In this document: in pieces, positions 20,945-33,295 of the stretch
Numbering within the stretch: the first letter of the stretch is position 1
Layout: the number at the start of each line of letters is the position of its first letter
NCBI GenBank assembly: GCA_036429605.1
Contig: JAVFKD010000016.1
Coordinates: forward strand, 806,001-870,000
Origin: Cladobotryum mycophilum
Lineage: Eukaryota > Ascomycota > Sordariomycetes > Hypocreales > Hypocreaceae
DNA length: 64,000 nt
Direction: 5' to 3'
Notes under the pieces: generated by a model
Told to the model about the DNA's origin: nothing
The model's input: only the letters and a program-made list of their open reading frames with translations
Databases searched by the model: none
Program-made: the position numbers and the translations under genes

Positions 20945-21410
20945 TCTTATCTCAACCTATCTTTTCCTCTTTTAGCCTTAGTGGCTAACTAATCCCACAA
21001 GCCTAACCTTATTGGGAATTAGCTCGTTAAGATACTTATTCTTCCCTGAGCTTCTAGAAGGACTGACCGAGCCTTCTAGATCAAGCTATAATAGCTTATA
21101 TAAGCTATTACTAAGCTTGTTACTTATTGCTATAAGGAATTTTATGCCTGAGAGGCTACTTCCTTTTAACAATAATATAATTCCTAGTATTAAGATTCCT
21201 AGTTAATTAGACTAACAATAAATTAAAGGGTATAGATACAATAAAACAATTAGCCGATTGGCTAAAAATGGGTAGGTCATACCTAATTAGGAAATTTATC
21301 CAGCTCCGAGGCTAGGTTATTGTTATTCCGATCCGATAATAGGCTACCCTAAACTTATTAAGCTTAACTAAGCCTGAGGCTATTCAGGCTTACTTGCTTG
21401 GATAAAAAAA
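20945..21410. other. Decayed retroelement-like sequence, no readable gene
   Basis: Moderately AT-rich sequence after the LTR-like element, with broken frames only; a short readable patch near 21245-21300 (LADWLKMGRSYL) might be coding debris. It ends in the tract that separates the AT-rich block from the gene-bearing region. Confidence 0.3.
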
Positions 21411-21465
21411 TAAGCTCTGCTTGCTTGCTTGCTTGCCAAACTTGCTTGCTTGGCTTGACTTGAAA
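21411..21465. repeat. (TTGC)n microsatellite at the AT-rich/GC-normal boundary
   Basis: Two neighbouring runs of TTGC/CTTG tetranucleotides lie exactly at the compositional border. Confidence 0.75.
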
Positions 21466-21895
21466 GAAGCGCTGACAGAAGGTGATGGGCCGGACGAGAC
21501 AAAATGACGATTAAAGTGATGGGTTTGGCATTCAGCAGCGTGGGGGCACTTACGTGTGGCTAAATGATACTGAGAGCGTGAGCCCATGGAACACTGAGTG
21601 GTTATGGATGTGTGGAGTAAACGAAAGGAGGGGAGTGAAGACAACAGCGACTCAAGGGGCATGTCTGTCCAGAAAGTATCATCCAAGTCTATGTACTTGT
21701 TGCAATCTCTAGAGATAAATACAAAATTAAGAAGGGAAACAGCAGACTCAAAGTTCCTCACAGTGGCGTGGATTCGGAAACCCTCAACCCCCTAGGCGTG
21801 ATCATGATATCGAATGTTCATGACCCATCATATCCAAAAATTTGTTTCCCAACACTCCGTACAAATCCATGAGTAATGCGGATTCCGTTCTCGAA

Positions 21896-22078
21896 TCATG
21901 ACTTTCCAGCCGCACGGCAGTTATCGCAGGGAACATCCTGCTGCCATGAGCTGCGAAGGACCTTGACGCCGAAGCAGGCGTGGTTCGGATCGTTGCGGGC
22001 AAAGTGGCAGTAAGATTTGAGTCGGACCTGAGAATGGTTGCATGTGAAAAGGAATTCCTCCCAGTCACACATTTTCAT
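21896..22078 (-). CDS. Small cysteine/histidine-rich hypothetical protein (60 aa)
   Basis: An ATG-to-stop frame on the minus strand begins MKMCDWEEFLFTCNHSQVRL, with a second ATG two codons downstream that may be the actual start. Cys and His residues are spaced as C-x8-C-x-H ... C-H ... C ... C-x2-C across the whole length, which suggests a small zinc-binding fold. I have the impression of short fungal proteins with this MC...C-x-H...YCH...C layout but cannot name the family. There is no intron evidence and nothing supporting neighbouring exons. The overlapping 88-codon frame on the same strand is ignored because it lacks this pattern. Confidence 0.4.
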   Translation of the reverse strand: MKMCDWEEFLFTCNHSQVRLKSYCHFARNDPNHACFGVKVLRSSWQQDVPCDNCRAAGKS

Positions 22079-25000
22079 CCCTCAGTAGTTTCTTTTTTTG
22101 CTGCGATAACCAGAAAGTGGGGAGTTAGAATGCGGTATGCATAAGGGTTCTAAAATCAAGGAGCCAAGCTTACACGGTGATGTGATTTTGAGTTATACAG
22201 CCCTTGAGTGCAAAGATGGCCCAGAGAAAGCCAAAAACATTCCTCGATTTGCGCTCACAGATCCTTGACAGAATTCGAAGTGATGATGCCTCATTGCCCG
22301 TGTTCGGGATCTCTAGGGGGGTTTTATAATCTGCCCTAGCAAAAGAAGTTTGTTTTCGAGAACCATCCAAAGCACCTCTCCGTGGACTACAAACGGTTTT
22401 CATCCACCAGAAGTATACTTCCTCCTCCGTACACTGTGCGAAGACATCTACCCTCAGAAGAAACTGCACGCTTCCCCATTACGCAAGGGACTATGCATCA
22501 CAGCCAATCTGCCACATCAAAACGCATAGTGTTTCTCATTTGGAAGGGAGAGAAAAATATGACAAGTCACACCCCCGGCATGATTTACCGCGTATAGACA
22601 GGGAGTGCGCTTTTTTTTGGTTGTTGTTACAAACGCCAGTGCGGCGATGGAGGAGAGAGCCTGAGATTTTTCGGAGGCGCTGACAAGGGGTAATGCAGAC
22701 GACCGAAAGGGTACAGATCAGAGGAACACAACATCAATATACAAACAAAAGCAATGTGACAGCTCATTTGGCAAATGAATGTGAGATGAACGTATTTCAG
22801 GCCAAAAATGGGCCATTTCGGATAGATAAAAAATCATTGATTCAGACTAGCTGTCCGATGAAGCTGACCCCCGTCAAAAAGCCGCCAAGCAACAACCCCA
22901 TGACAAATACCTGATGAATTTTGGGGAGAAGAAAACATACTCAATATCCAAGCATGGCTATCATGGCGATCACATCTTGGCAAAAAGATTTCATCACATT
23001 TCAGACGCCAGACATGGATGTACGGAGTACTGCCAAACCGGGCGAATGTTTGCTACCGTGAACCTACGGTCACGCAACACGTTTGAATCAGGGTGTGTGG
23101 GATGCCTCAGCGCGAGATGGGTGAACAGAATTGGAATTACATGCCTCGACCTCGTACGCCGTCGAATCGGATTCTTTGCTTTAGAAATGAGGTTAAACCC
23201 CCCCCTTCAGAAGCGACCCCCTTCGTCAACTGAAACAAGGGCGGGATGTTAACAGATGGCTGCATTATCACCGACGCTCCGGAGGCCCATTCATTCAAGA
23301 AGATGCCAAGGGCGAGAGGACCAGCTGTAAAGGGAGAAAAGTTTATTGTGGTGTGGTAGAGGAGAGAAAAAAGTAGGGGAAAAACAGGGAAACGGGGCGT
23401 TAATTTGACGTGCATTAAGCAATGAGCTGCTGTATCACGCGCGGAGAATGAAAGACCAGAGAAGGACGGCTGAAGTTGTGGAGAGTGCTTCCGTCACACA
23501 CCTACACAGGGGGTGGGCATAAATATGCCTCTCTCTACGATTCATTCCATTCTCAACTTTCCAAAAAGAGGGCCGTAATACTATTTGTGCCATACTTGTA
23601 GATGCATGTGGTTACTGATCTGGATACAAGTGCATTGGTATGCATTAGTAAGATCCGATGAACGGGTAAGCTAAGATCGTGGAGAGAAGAGAAAACACGC
23701 CAAACTGTCTGAGAAAAGATGGAGAGGCATCGCGATGGATCCTTTCCGGAGCTCACTGCCATTCTCGTATTGACCCTCGGATGAGTGCCAGATCGGATAT
23801 TCTCTTGGTCGCTGCTAATACAGCATCGTCCCCCACTGCACCGCAAGTTTGGCCGAGGATAAGATCTGATATTGAGTGGAGATTGCCCGAAGAACTCTGG
23901 GATGTTTCAAGGTGCGACAAGACACAGTACTGATAATTATATGTTTACTCATATGATATGGGATATATCAAGGCACATTTGAATGAATGAATGAATGATA
24001 TGATGATACCACTTTAGGTGCAAAATTGGGCTTCATGCAGAATTTTCTCATGGACAAACACATCAACCATCACTCAACGGATGCGAACTATGCCTGGCAT
24101 CATTCCAGTGCGTAAGGGGCCAGGGTGGCTTGTCATGCTTGGACTGGGGCTGACTGTTGACCTGCTGCGCTGGCGACAGAGGAACTGCGTAAGACACATC
24201 AGCATGCGTAAAGAGCCGCAAGCAAAGGTACGTTTCTAATGGGCTGTTGAATCATGACCAGTATGAACGTAAAGCACAATGAATGCATTACAGAAGCTTT
24301 GGGCTCTGCTGTGTCGTCACATGGTGAGCATGAGTGGTTGAAGCGGAATCCATATCGGACAGAGTTCCGAAAGCAAAACAATTCATGGAAGACTATAGAA
24401 ATATTGCCACTTGGCATGTTGACCGAAGCGTCGTTAGGATTTGTCCAATTTTAATGCAATTTGGGGTGGGACATGCATATAAAAATCAAACGAGGATTGG
24501 GTTCTGGGCATGTCAGGTCATGGTCATGGTTCGCGCACCACCGGCCAACCTGTCGATACTATCATTTGTCTGAGTCATACTCTCTGTACTCCGTACGGGG
24601 TGTGCCCAATGTTGAAAGGATACATTTCTCTATCGATAATAGATTACCTAACATCGGCTGTGCATGATAAGATGCAGGTGATTAATCTCGTGACCCGGTT
24701 GCCTTGCGGCTGCTGCCTGAAATTGGTTGCCTTGTTCGCCCCCTAAATCTCCAATGCGTCTTAGTAATTGGTGCGCCTGAGGCTCCCCTGGGCAGTGCGT
24801 TTTGAATGAGCAAACAAGAAGTCGCGGGCCACCTTGGACGCCTTATCCCCCCGGCTACCATTGCTCCAGTGCTTCACTGAGCTGGATTTTTTTTGGCATG
24901 GGCATTTGCATGGAGGCCATTGCTGCGCTGTAGAACATTCATTGTTTTTTTTTCTGTGCATACTCGGTGGCTGATGGCCCCCTCATTGGTCCAGCCATGC

Positions 25001-25852
25001 ACCTCGGGCTCGACTGCGCCAATCCACCCTCACCGAAGACGAAAAGTGAGGCGGACCAAGTCCAAACAGACCATGGGGATGGATGATGCCAACGGTCCAT
25101 CCTTCATCATTCCCAATCTTCGGTGACTGATTGCAGCCAAGCACAGCGTCTGATACGTCGCTGCAGGAAATTCTCCATCTGAAGAGCCTCATCCGGAATC
25201 TAGTCGACGACCACTGGCGTCCTCCCTTGGCACAGACTCTCTCTTCATACATTAGGGAGCTGCGGGTTCGTATCGTTCTCTTGTTTTTTTGGCTGCCTCA
25301 CCATCCTATTGTCTGTCGCGCGGCCCCAACCCATTTGTCCTTCCTCCTTCTCCTCCCTCGACCTTCAACGGCTCTCTCTCTTTCAAGGGGACAGGAAAAC
25401 GGCCGAGACAAGCTTATGCATGAGCCGCTACCAATTCAAGCTCGTGAATAGCTCATCTGCCTGTAACTCTGCTGTACGTACGTCTTACTCTTACCAGCCC
25501 CCCTCTATGCGAATCTTCCAGCCTATTTTATCCATCCCCAACACTCTCTCTCCCCCGTCAGATGAGTCTCTGTGGCGCACGGCGCACTGCGTTAAACCCC
25601 ACCAAGATTATCCAACGTCACGTCAGTTCCCGTCAACTAACTCTGAGGAAAGCAAAGGTGCATTATTGAAGACTCGATACGGACGGATAGACTTGTTCAA
25701 TCCATCCTTCTTTATTTATTCCACTCTGTTGGCCAAAACTCTGGATCCGCATCGTTGCCCAATTGTACGCGCGCCATAATTTCAAAGGCACACTATTATT
25801 ACCTGCCTGTCTATTATAATCACCATTCCATCCAAATCCCCCATAATCTAGT
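22079..25852. other. Intergenic region, no supported gene
   Basis: Normal base composition, with many overlapping frames of 60-150 codons on both strands, none with a domain, convincing composition or splice-linked continuation. It contains (GAAT)4 near 23981, the nonamer-like word TACGGAGTAC at 23021 and its complement TACTCCGTAC at 24587. The last few hundred bases (about 25.3-25.85 kb) are C/T-rich and probably the promoter and leader of the zinc-finger gene that follows. Confidence 0.5.
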
Positions 25853-28319
25853 ATGGACTCCAGTCGTCGACACCCTAGCCAATTCGGCTTCGGCGGGGAC
25901 ATTTCTACTGCCTCCTACAACAGCAACCAGCCAGTACCATGGAACCTAATAAACTTTTATGAGTCAGACTCTCCATGGCACCCTCCCATTCAACCCCAAA
26001 CATCTGGTACTCTGCCAAACCAACCCCTAAATCCCCTCACTTGGGGCTATAGGAGTGGCCCTCTATTATCTGACGGCGGCACATATCCTGGTGACTCCGG
26101 ATATGGAGGCAGTGGCCCAACAATGGTTGAGAGTGTGTCATCTATCCACGAGGATGACACGGCTCTCGATACCCGGCCTATGGAGAATCTCCTGACATCT
26201 TTTCACGTCAATCATGATGAACAATTCCGTGCACCTGGCCCAGTTGAAGCCACCAGAAGTCCCACCAACTACAAATTCCATTGCCTTGCTTGTAACACCC
26301 CAGTCAAGACAAAGTCTGAGCTAAAGTAAGTTGATACGAGAGTATTTCAGAATCTCAGACTAACATTACTTAGCAAGCATGCTCAGCGTCATAATAAGCC
26401 TCATAAGTGTACGTATTTGAACTGCAATAGGGCCGAGGCAGGCCGTGGCTTTAGTACACCAAATGATTTAGCAAGGCATTTGCGGACTGTCCATAAAGAG
26501 CATGACCAACATGGGCCGGTATACATTTGCAAACACGGGGCCTGCATCAACAAGAAGCTGAAGATATGGCCCAGGGCGGACAACTTCCGCTGCCATTTGT
26601 CCCGCTCACACGACCAGGACGTAAAAGCCGACGATGACCTAAAGCAATATATTTATCAGTACGTTTAATTATATCGATTTCTATGTCTGTGACTGACATA
26701 CCCTTTCTCAAGGCCGCACGCGGCACGTCGACATGAGCTCCAGGGTATAGGCCAAGGCTTAGCGTCTCCCGTTGCCGACATGGATACTGATGGTCAGGCG
26801 CTACAACTTCAAGATTCTTCTCCTTTGAGATCTGCACGGGTATTACCGAATGCGCGGCTGTTGGGGGGTATCCATCAGGAGCAGGGTGAAGGCTCTGGGC
26901 AAATGAACCCGCCACCTAGCTGGTCGCAGCCAGCTGTGGCAAGAAATAGCCTCTTCCGAGACGTATCTCACCAAAACCAGCCAGGCGCTGTTCGCGACAC
27001 CAACATCGATCAGCTTCCCATTCTCCCTTCTGCTGAGAGCCCCTTTGAGGATGAGGTAGCCTCCGAGACAGATGAGAGCCCTTCATCGCAAGATGACGTT
27101 GTCATGGAAGACTCTCCAGTCGCGAACGACTATGATGATGTTATCGGAAGAGGAAACGGCGCGTGGACATCGGGGGTCGAGGCGTTCAACAGGGCCACTC
27201 AATCTGAAGCCGATGACTTGAGCATCAGTGCGTCCGATTCCGAACAAACGAACAACGAGCCGGGTGATGGCTCGCCTTCTGAATCGCTCTATAAAGCATT
27301 GATTGAAGCACGGGCGGATCGCTCAAGACTTGTGGAATTATTAAAGTCGATGCCCAAGGATCTTCTAGAATCAGTACTAAAAGGCGAGGGGAAGGAGAGT
27401 GGGAAGGACGAAACGACCAAAACAAGCCACAAGTGTCCAGACTGCGCAAAGAGCTTTGTTAGACCATGTGAACTCAAGTACGTTTCTACTAGTACCCCTG
27501 CTCCCTCAATACGATGGCTGACTGATCTACTACAGGAAACACAAGAAACGACACGAGAAACCGTACGGCTGCACTTTTAAGCAATGCGGGAAATATTTTG
27601 GCAGTAAGAATGACTGGAAGAGACATGAAAGCAGCCAACACTTCATGCTAGAAACGTGGACTTGCGACATGGATGGATGTCAAAAGGTTCGTCATCGCCG
27701 AGAGACATTCAAGAACCATCTTCATAGGGACCATCGTATGGAAAATGACCCTAAATTGGTGGATAAGAAGCTGGAAAAATGCAGAATGGGACGACACTGT
27801 GATCCACGATTTTGGTGCGGCTTCTGTGACAAGATCATAGAGATCAAAGAAGCAGGTATCAACTCATGGACAAGAAGATGTGATCATATCGACAATCATC
27901 TCTTTGGTAAGGGCGGACTGGCGAAGAAATCTATGCGCGATTGGCGCTTCCTTCGAGATGATGAAGAGCATGCGGTATCCTCAGACGTCGAGGGCGATGA
28001 CGAATCCCCCGACTTTTCCGGGGCTAGCCGAAAGAGAAAGGCGGCTGATAGTCCAAGCACTCGGAAGATTAAGAGGCTCCAGAAGGAGGGGACGCTCGTT
28101 TGGCACTGCGTAAGTTTTCCGGGGTATTCTCAGACTTGATGAACGAGGGTCTTCTAACATTGGAGACAGTGCAAATGTTCTCAGATGATGAACTATAAGA
28201 CGTCATCCAGCTGTGTCGACATGGACTGCAATCATACAAGGTGTCCAAACTGCAAAATGGAGGCGGTGACTCATGGTGATGAGACAGAACCAGCCACTCA
28301 GATGACGGAGATGTCTTGA
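25853..28319 (+). CDS. C2H2 zinc-finger protein, probable transcription factor (five exons, 748 aa)
   Basis: Exons 25853-26325, 26374-26658, 26713-27477, 27536-28109 and 28170-28319 splice in frame. The introns are 48, 54, 58 and 60 nt with GTAAGT or GTACGT donors and AG acceptors, ending in TGA at 28317-28319. Residues 142-164 form a classical finger (C144, C147, H160, H164). Two more finger-like units follow to about residue 235. A long acidic, Ser-rich linker is followed by fingers at about 491-514, 519-543 and 550-575. The C-terminus (about 697-730) is a separate cysteine cluster (WHCCKCSQMM, then CNHTRCPNC) that may bind zinc in another way. The splice at 26325/26374 falls inside a finger, which supports the model. 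A nuclear DNA-binding role is inferred; targets are unknown. Confidence 0.85.
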
Positions 28320-28511
28320 ACCTATGGTGAGCTAAAAGGATACTTTGTGATACCAAGTTTGGGTGGTGAGTCACGTGATGATGGAGTTTTCTGTGTCTCA
28401 GTTTCTATGCATCTATATGGATACTTAGGTATGTTTATGCGGTGATTGGCTTCAACGAAGATACCAGGCAGATACCAGGCAGGCGTTTTAAACGAAAGGG
28501 TCGGAGAAGGG

Positions 28512-28546
28512 CAAGGGGGAAGGGGGAAGGGGGAAGGGGGAAGGGG
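28512..28546. repeat. (AAGGGGG)n tandem heptamer, G-quadruplex-like
   Basis: Four to five head-to-tail copies of AAGGGGG with G-runs of four or five spaced by AA, which fits the usual G-quadruplex pattern on the plus strand. It lies just downstream of the zinc-finger gene. Confidence 0.85.
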
Positions 28547-29336
28547 CTGCTACGGTGGTACACGGGTCCCTTCATGGGGGCCCGGCACACAAATCTTCTT
28601 TGTCGATGATAGGAATGTTCTTTTGGGTAGTCACATAGGTACACACGCACACACACGCACACATATACACCTTGTTTTCTTTTGTGCTTCCCCATCAACA
28701 AGTTCCTACTTTGGAAGGTTTACGAGCCACGGATGCGAAATGTGATGGAGTCGGAGGCTGGCATACAGGAACCTTTTGTTTTGGGGGCCGATGTGGCTTG
28801 ACACAATTTTTGGGGTTGCATCCGCGCGATGTAGAAGACGCGTAGAAGGACTGCTAGAAGGGCGGAGGGGGGCCACTTTTTTGATTGAAACATTTGACGT
28901 GGCGAAGGGAGGGGAGGGGAGAGTACGCCCGGTGTGTGTAAGTCGAGGGGGGAAGCTCACCAACTTGAATCCTTGGGGATGAAGTATGGCCGATGAGGTG
29001 CAGCGTACCTGTATGTACGTAGGAGGTATGTATGTATGTACTGATTTGGACGGCCTATGGTACATACACAATACAGAGAGACGCAGTAGGTAGCACCGCA
29101 GTCACATGGTCACTAGTAGTAGGTAGGTTCCCAGGGTTTTACTGCAGGGTGAGAAGTGGAAGAGTATTTTCGGGTTAGATTAGGGCTAATAATAAAGATG
29201 TTTCCAAGGTACTCTGTGGAGGGGGGCAAAGGGGGGTAGGTTCCTGGCTTGGTCGGGCAAAGGGCCGGGGGGTGAGGAGGAGGAGGGGGAGGAGAGATTC
29301 GCTGTCGTGATGGCTTTTGCATAATGATCGTCGGTT

Positions 29337-29353
29337 GGGGGGGGGGGGGGGGG
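29337..29353. repeat. Uninterrupted G17 homopolymer
   Basis: Seventeen consecutive G residues. The true length is uncertain because homopolymers of this size are often miscounted. Confidence 0.8.
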
Positions 29354-29710
29354 TGGTGGCAGAGCAAAAAAAGAGGAACTTAGGTAGGTAGATAGAGCTA
29401 CTAACCTACAAGCATATTCACGGATGAAGGAAAAGGACCCGCGGAAGCGCGCGAGGGATTAAGCGCCTGGCTTGGCTTTGGGCCTGGCCTGGTCTGGCCT
29501 CTGGGTCGTCCTGCTCTTGCGAGACCCGGGGAGACAAGACATGCATGCCAGGTATCTACGTACAAGTAGTAGGTAGGTAGGTACTTGTAGGATAGCAAAA
29601 CAAAACAAAACAATGCAGGGAACTTTACGGAGGGCAGGCGGCTACTGCGCCAGGTTTCAATTTTCTGGTCGTGACCTTGGGGGGTGTGGCGAGAGAGAAA
29701 AAGGTAAGAG

Positions 29711-29711
<1 letters not shown>

Positions 29712-29758
<47 letters not shown>

Positions 29759-29780
29759 TGTGTGTGTGTGTGGGGGGGGG
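29712..29780. repeat. (AG)n-(TG)n-Gn compound microsatellite
   Basis: About 22 AG units run directly into eight TG units and then a G run. The purine tract is triplex-capable and the TG part Z-DNA-prone. A smaller version of the same (AG)n(TG)n structure lies at about 30250-30278. Confidence 0.9.
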
Positions 29781-32700
29781 GCAGAGGCAGAGGCAGACAA
29801 GGGAGAAAGAGTCAAGCCAAAAAGGTTGAAAAAAAGAGTAAAGAAGGGTCAGGATGGATGCTAATTCGTTACCGAGAATGGGGGCTGGCCCTGCGGCCAT
29901 GCAGCTTTGGCTGTAGATGGAAAAAACAGGCGAGAAAGTGTGACTGTCCCAAAAAGATGAGATGATGGGGATTGGTTGAAATGGGGATGGATGGGTGGTG
30001 GGTGGTGGGTGATGGGGTTGACGAGCAAGGTTGGGGGTGGTGACTGATCGACCATGTTTTACTTGATGGGTTGTTGTGAATCTGGGCCACATCCATCATC
30101 ACCATCATCGTCGTCGTCGTCACCCCCTCCTCTCCCCTACCCTGACTGAGCCAGGGTGGTGACAAGGGAAAGAAAAGAAAAGTAAGAAACAGAATGAAAA
30201 GTCAAATCGATCTCTCTCTACGGAGTACATGGTAACAAGGGGGTATGAAAGAGAGAGAGAGTGTGTGTGTGTGTGTGCTGTATCCTCTTTTTTTTTTACT
30301 TGCTTGCCGCCCTTGGGAAAATCAGCCCAGTCACCAAAACACCCCGCAAAATCTCATGTCATTAGGTCAAGTCAGGTAAGACAGGGCCGGGGGTGGGAGG
30401 TGGGAGGTGGAAAGGATGAGGGGAGAAGGGGGATCAGAGGAAATAGATTGGAGTGGTCGATGCGGAGAGACGGTGGCTCGGATAGGGACGGGGCACGAGA
30501 GCTAAGGAAGGAATGCGTTCCCTTCCAAAGTCTCTGTCTGTCTGTCTGTCTGCTTGCCGAGGCCAAGGCGCAGCAGGTAGCCCCAGTATTTCCACCCATC
30601 TCTTGTCTTCTTCTTTCACGTATTATACTGACTTATATTAAACTACCTACCTAGTATCTCTACTAACACACATATGCAGGTAGGGTATGAGACAAGTGAC
30701 AAGACTGCTTGTTGTATGTATAGAAGATAATGCAAAGGACAGTGGCACTACATGGCACACTACATTGCACAGCCAAATGTGGATTCTCTTTTTTCTCTTC
30801 CTTTTTTTTTTGGGGGGGGGGGGGTCAATGGATATGATGATGACAGGATCTCGTTGATAGCGGTAGTAGCAGGACAACCCCCTGGCGATTGAGAATCCCC
30901 GATAGTACTCCGTAGTAATCTTCAGATTGTGGACGTGTTTTTGTTTGAGATTGTCTGGATCCCAGTGCTGTTCCCGCCCGCTCGCCGCCGCCGCCTCCGC
31001 CTCATCTCATCTCATGCATGCAAGCAACACAACGCAACGCAAACCGACTTGCGCAATGCCAGGCCAAGACATGGGACGAAAAGAAGAAGTAGAAGACGGG
31101 AACCACCGCCACCACCATTACCCCAGTGCTACGCCCCGTCCAGGCCCGCGGAAATCTGTATGTCTGAGTTTCTCTGATGAGGAGACGCGGAAGATGCCCC
31201 CTTACCTTACCTAGGTAGCTGTATGTAGGTAAGTAGGTAGATAGCTGTAGCTTGCGTTCCTTTTTTCTTCTTCTTGAATGCTACATTATTAATCACTTGG
31301 ACTTATTTTATCTGGTAGATGGTAGGTTGAACTGAAACAAGGCGACCACGCTAGGGCCAGAATTGACTCGGCCGCGTGGTCGTTTTGATGATGATGATGA
31401 TGATGATTAATGCGAGATACCCAAAAAGAAGAAGAAGAAGAAGAAGAAGAGCGGAATTAAAGGCGTGCGCCCGTAGGATTTTAGCGATGGGCGGGAAAAA
31501 GCATGGAAGACGGGACAGAAAAGGAAGAATGCTTCGGTGTACGGAGGGAGTAAGTTGGGGTAGTATTCTCGTGGTGGTGTTTTCAGGCTGTTCAGACGGA
31601 AATCCCTCGGGTTTAGTTACCAAGGGAGAAAGAAAGATGTTGTATCGCGCGCAAAATGGCGTAGCGAGCGATGGATGAGAAGGGGAATTGGACTACAGAG
31701 TATGGAGCAGTACGTAGTAGCCATGTACCGCGACTGCAACTGCAACTGCACCACGTGTTACAACTGGGTGGCCGGCTGTTTTCCCTTGTTGAGCTTGTTG
31801 AGCTTGAGTGAAACCGGGTCCATCCAACTGTCCGTCTCGTCTTGTCGTCCGTCTTGCTGTCTTGTCGTCTTGTCCTGAGATATGTAGGGAGGCACGGGCC
31901 AGTCCGGATACAGTGCCTCTAACGCGCCAAGCCGGTGAAGAGAGTGGATTGGATGTGGATGCTTGAGTGGGTAGAATGTGATAGAGGTTGGTTAGCTGAG
32001 AGAGAGAGAGAGAGCGTGGATACATCACCTGCCCCAAATGAGAAGCCGGTTAGATGACCTCACGGGATAGGATAAGAGAAAAGTTACCCAATATCGACAA
32101 TATTAGCGAGAGAGAGCTGGATACAGGACAAATGAACCCATCACGACCACCAGACGATACCCAACGCAAAAGCAGTATCCCGGGGGGACTTGCAGCCACC
32201 AAGCCCCCAGTAATACGGTAATCCATGTATGTATGTATGTATGCATCATACTCCTGCTGTAGGTCGCATTCGTCAAGGCAGAATGCGAGTAAAGTATGGT
32301 TTTAAAAATAAAATAAAATAAAATAATAAAATACAATACAATACAGTTCAGGTGAAGCTATTTGGGGGAGAGCGGCTTGAAGAGGTATCATTGGCGATTC
32401 TAAGAATAAAGCACATTCCGCTTTGATGGAGTAATCTCTTGGTCAGAAAACAAAGACCAAGAGACAAGGTGGACAAGCGTCCCTAGGGTATCACAAACGG
32501 TGGGCACTCGATTCAGCTCCGAAGAGTGGATTATGGTAGTCTGGGTAGGCATACGACGAAGGGTTGCTCATTGGACTGCTCGCTCTTCATCCTTTGGACT
32601 GGACAGAAAAACAGCTAGTCGGCCAATTGGGCTGTGAGAAAAGAGCCCCCCCCCGTTTGTCTGCGTCTTGGCCTTCCATAGGCGATGGAAAGGCAGACAA

Positions 32701-33270
32701 GAAGCGAGACCAAGAACAAGACCGGGACCAAGACCGGGACCGGGACTGATGGGATGAAAAAAAAAGTACAATCTGCCTGCCGGGTCCTTTTTTCTCTTGG
32801 TGTCTCTCTTCTCTCTCTTCTTTTTTGGGCGGTGATGGCTTTTGATGCTTGATTGCTTGACAGTGCCCCCCAAAAGGTTGACGCCAGCGCCAGTTATTTC
32901 TCCGCTCCTCACATCGACTCTCCCATGTAACCCCACCCACCTCACCTTGCGCCCCGGACAGGGTTGGCTGTGGCTAATGAGGGATAGAGATAGATAGGGA
33001 TCTACAGTTACCTTGCCTACCGACTAGGTACGATGGACTACCTACAAGGTATCTACTCCGTACAAGTACCCGTGGACGTGAATGGCATTCTTTTTTTTTT
33101 GGGGGGGGAGGGGGGAGTGCAAGTATACGTAATAGGTATTCCCCAAATGTACAGGTAAATGGATGTTTTTGGATTAAGAAACAAGTAAAAAAAGAAAAGC
33201 AAGTCGAGCTGAACTTGAACAGCTCAACAGCCATTAAAAAAAAAGTTAATGTGATTCACCTGTCTCACAC

Positions 33271-33295
33271 GCATCGCATCGCATCGCATCGCATC
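33271..33295. repeat. (GCATC)5 pentanucleotide repeat
   Basis: Five perfect tandem copies of GCATC. Confidence 0.9.
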
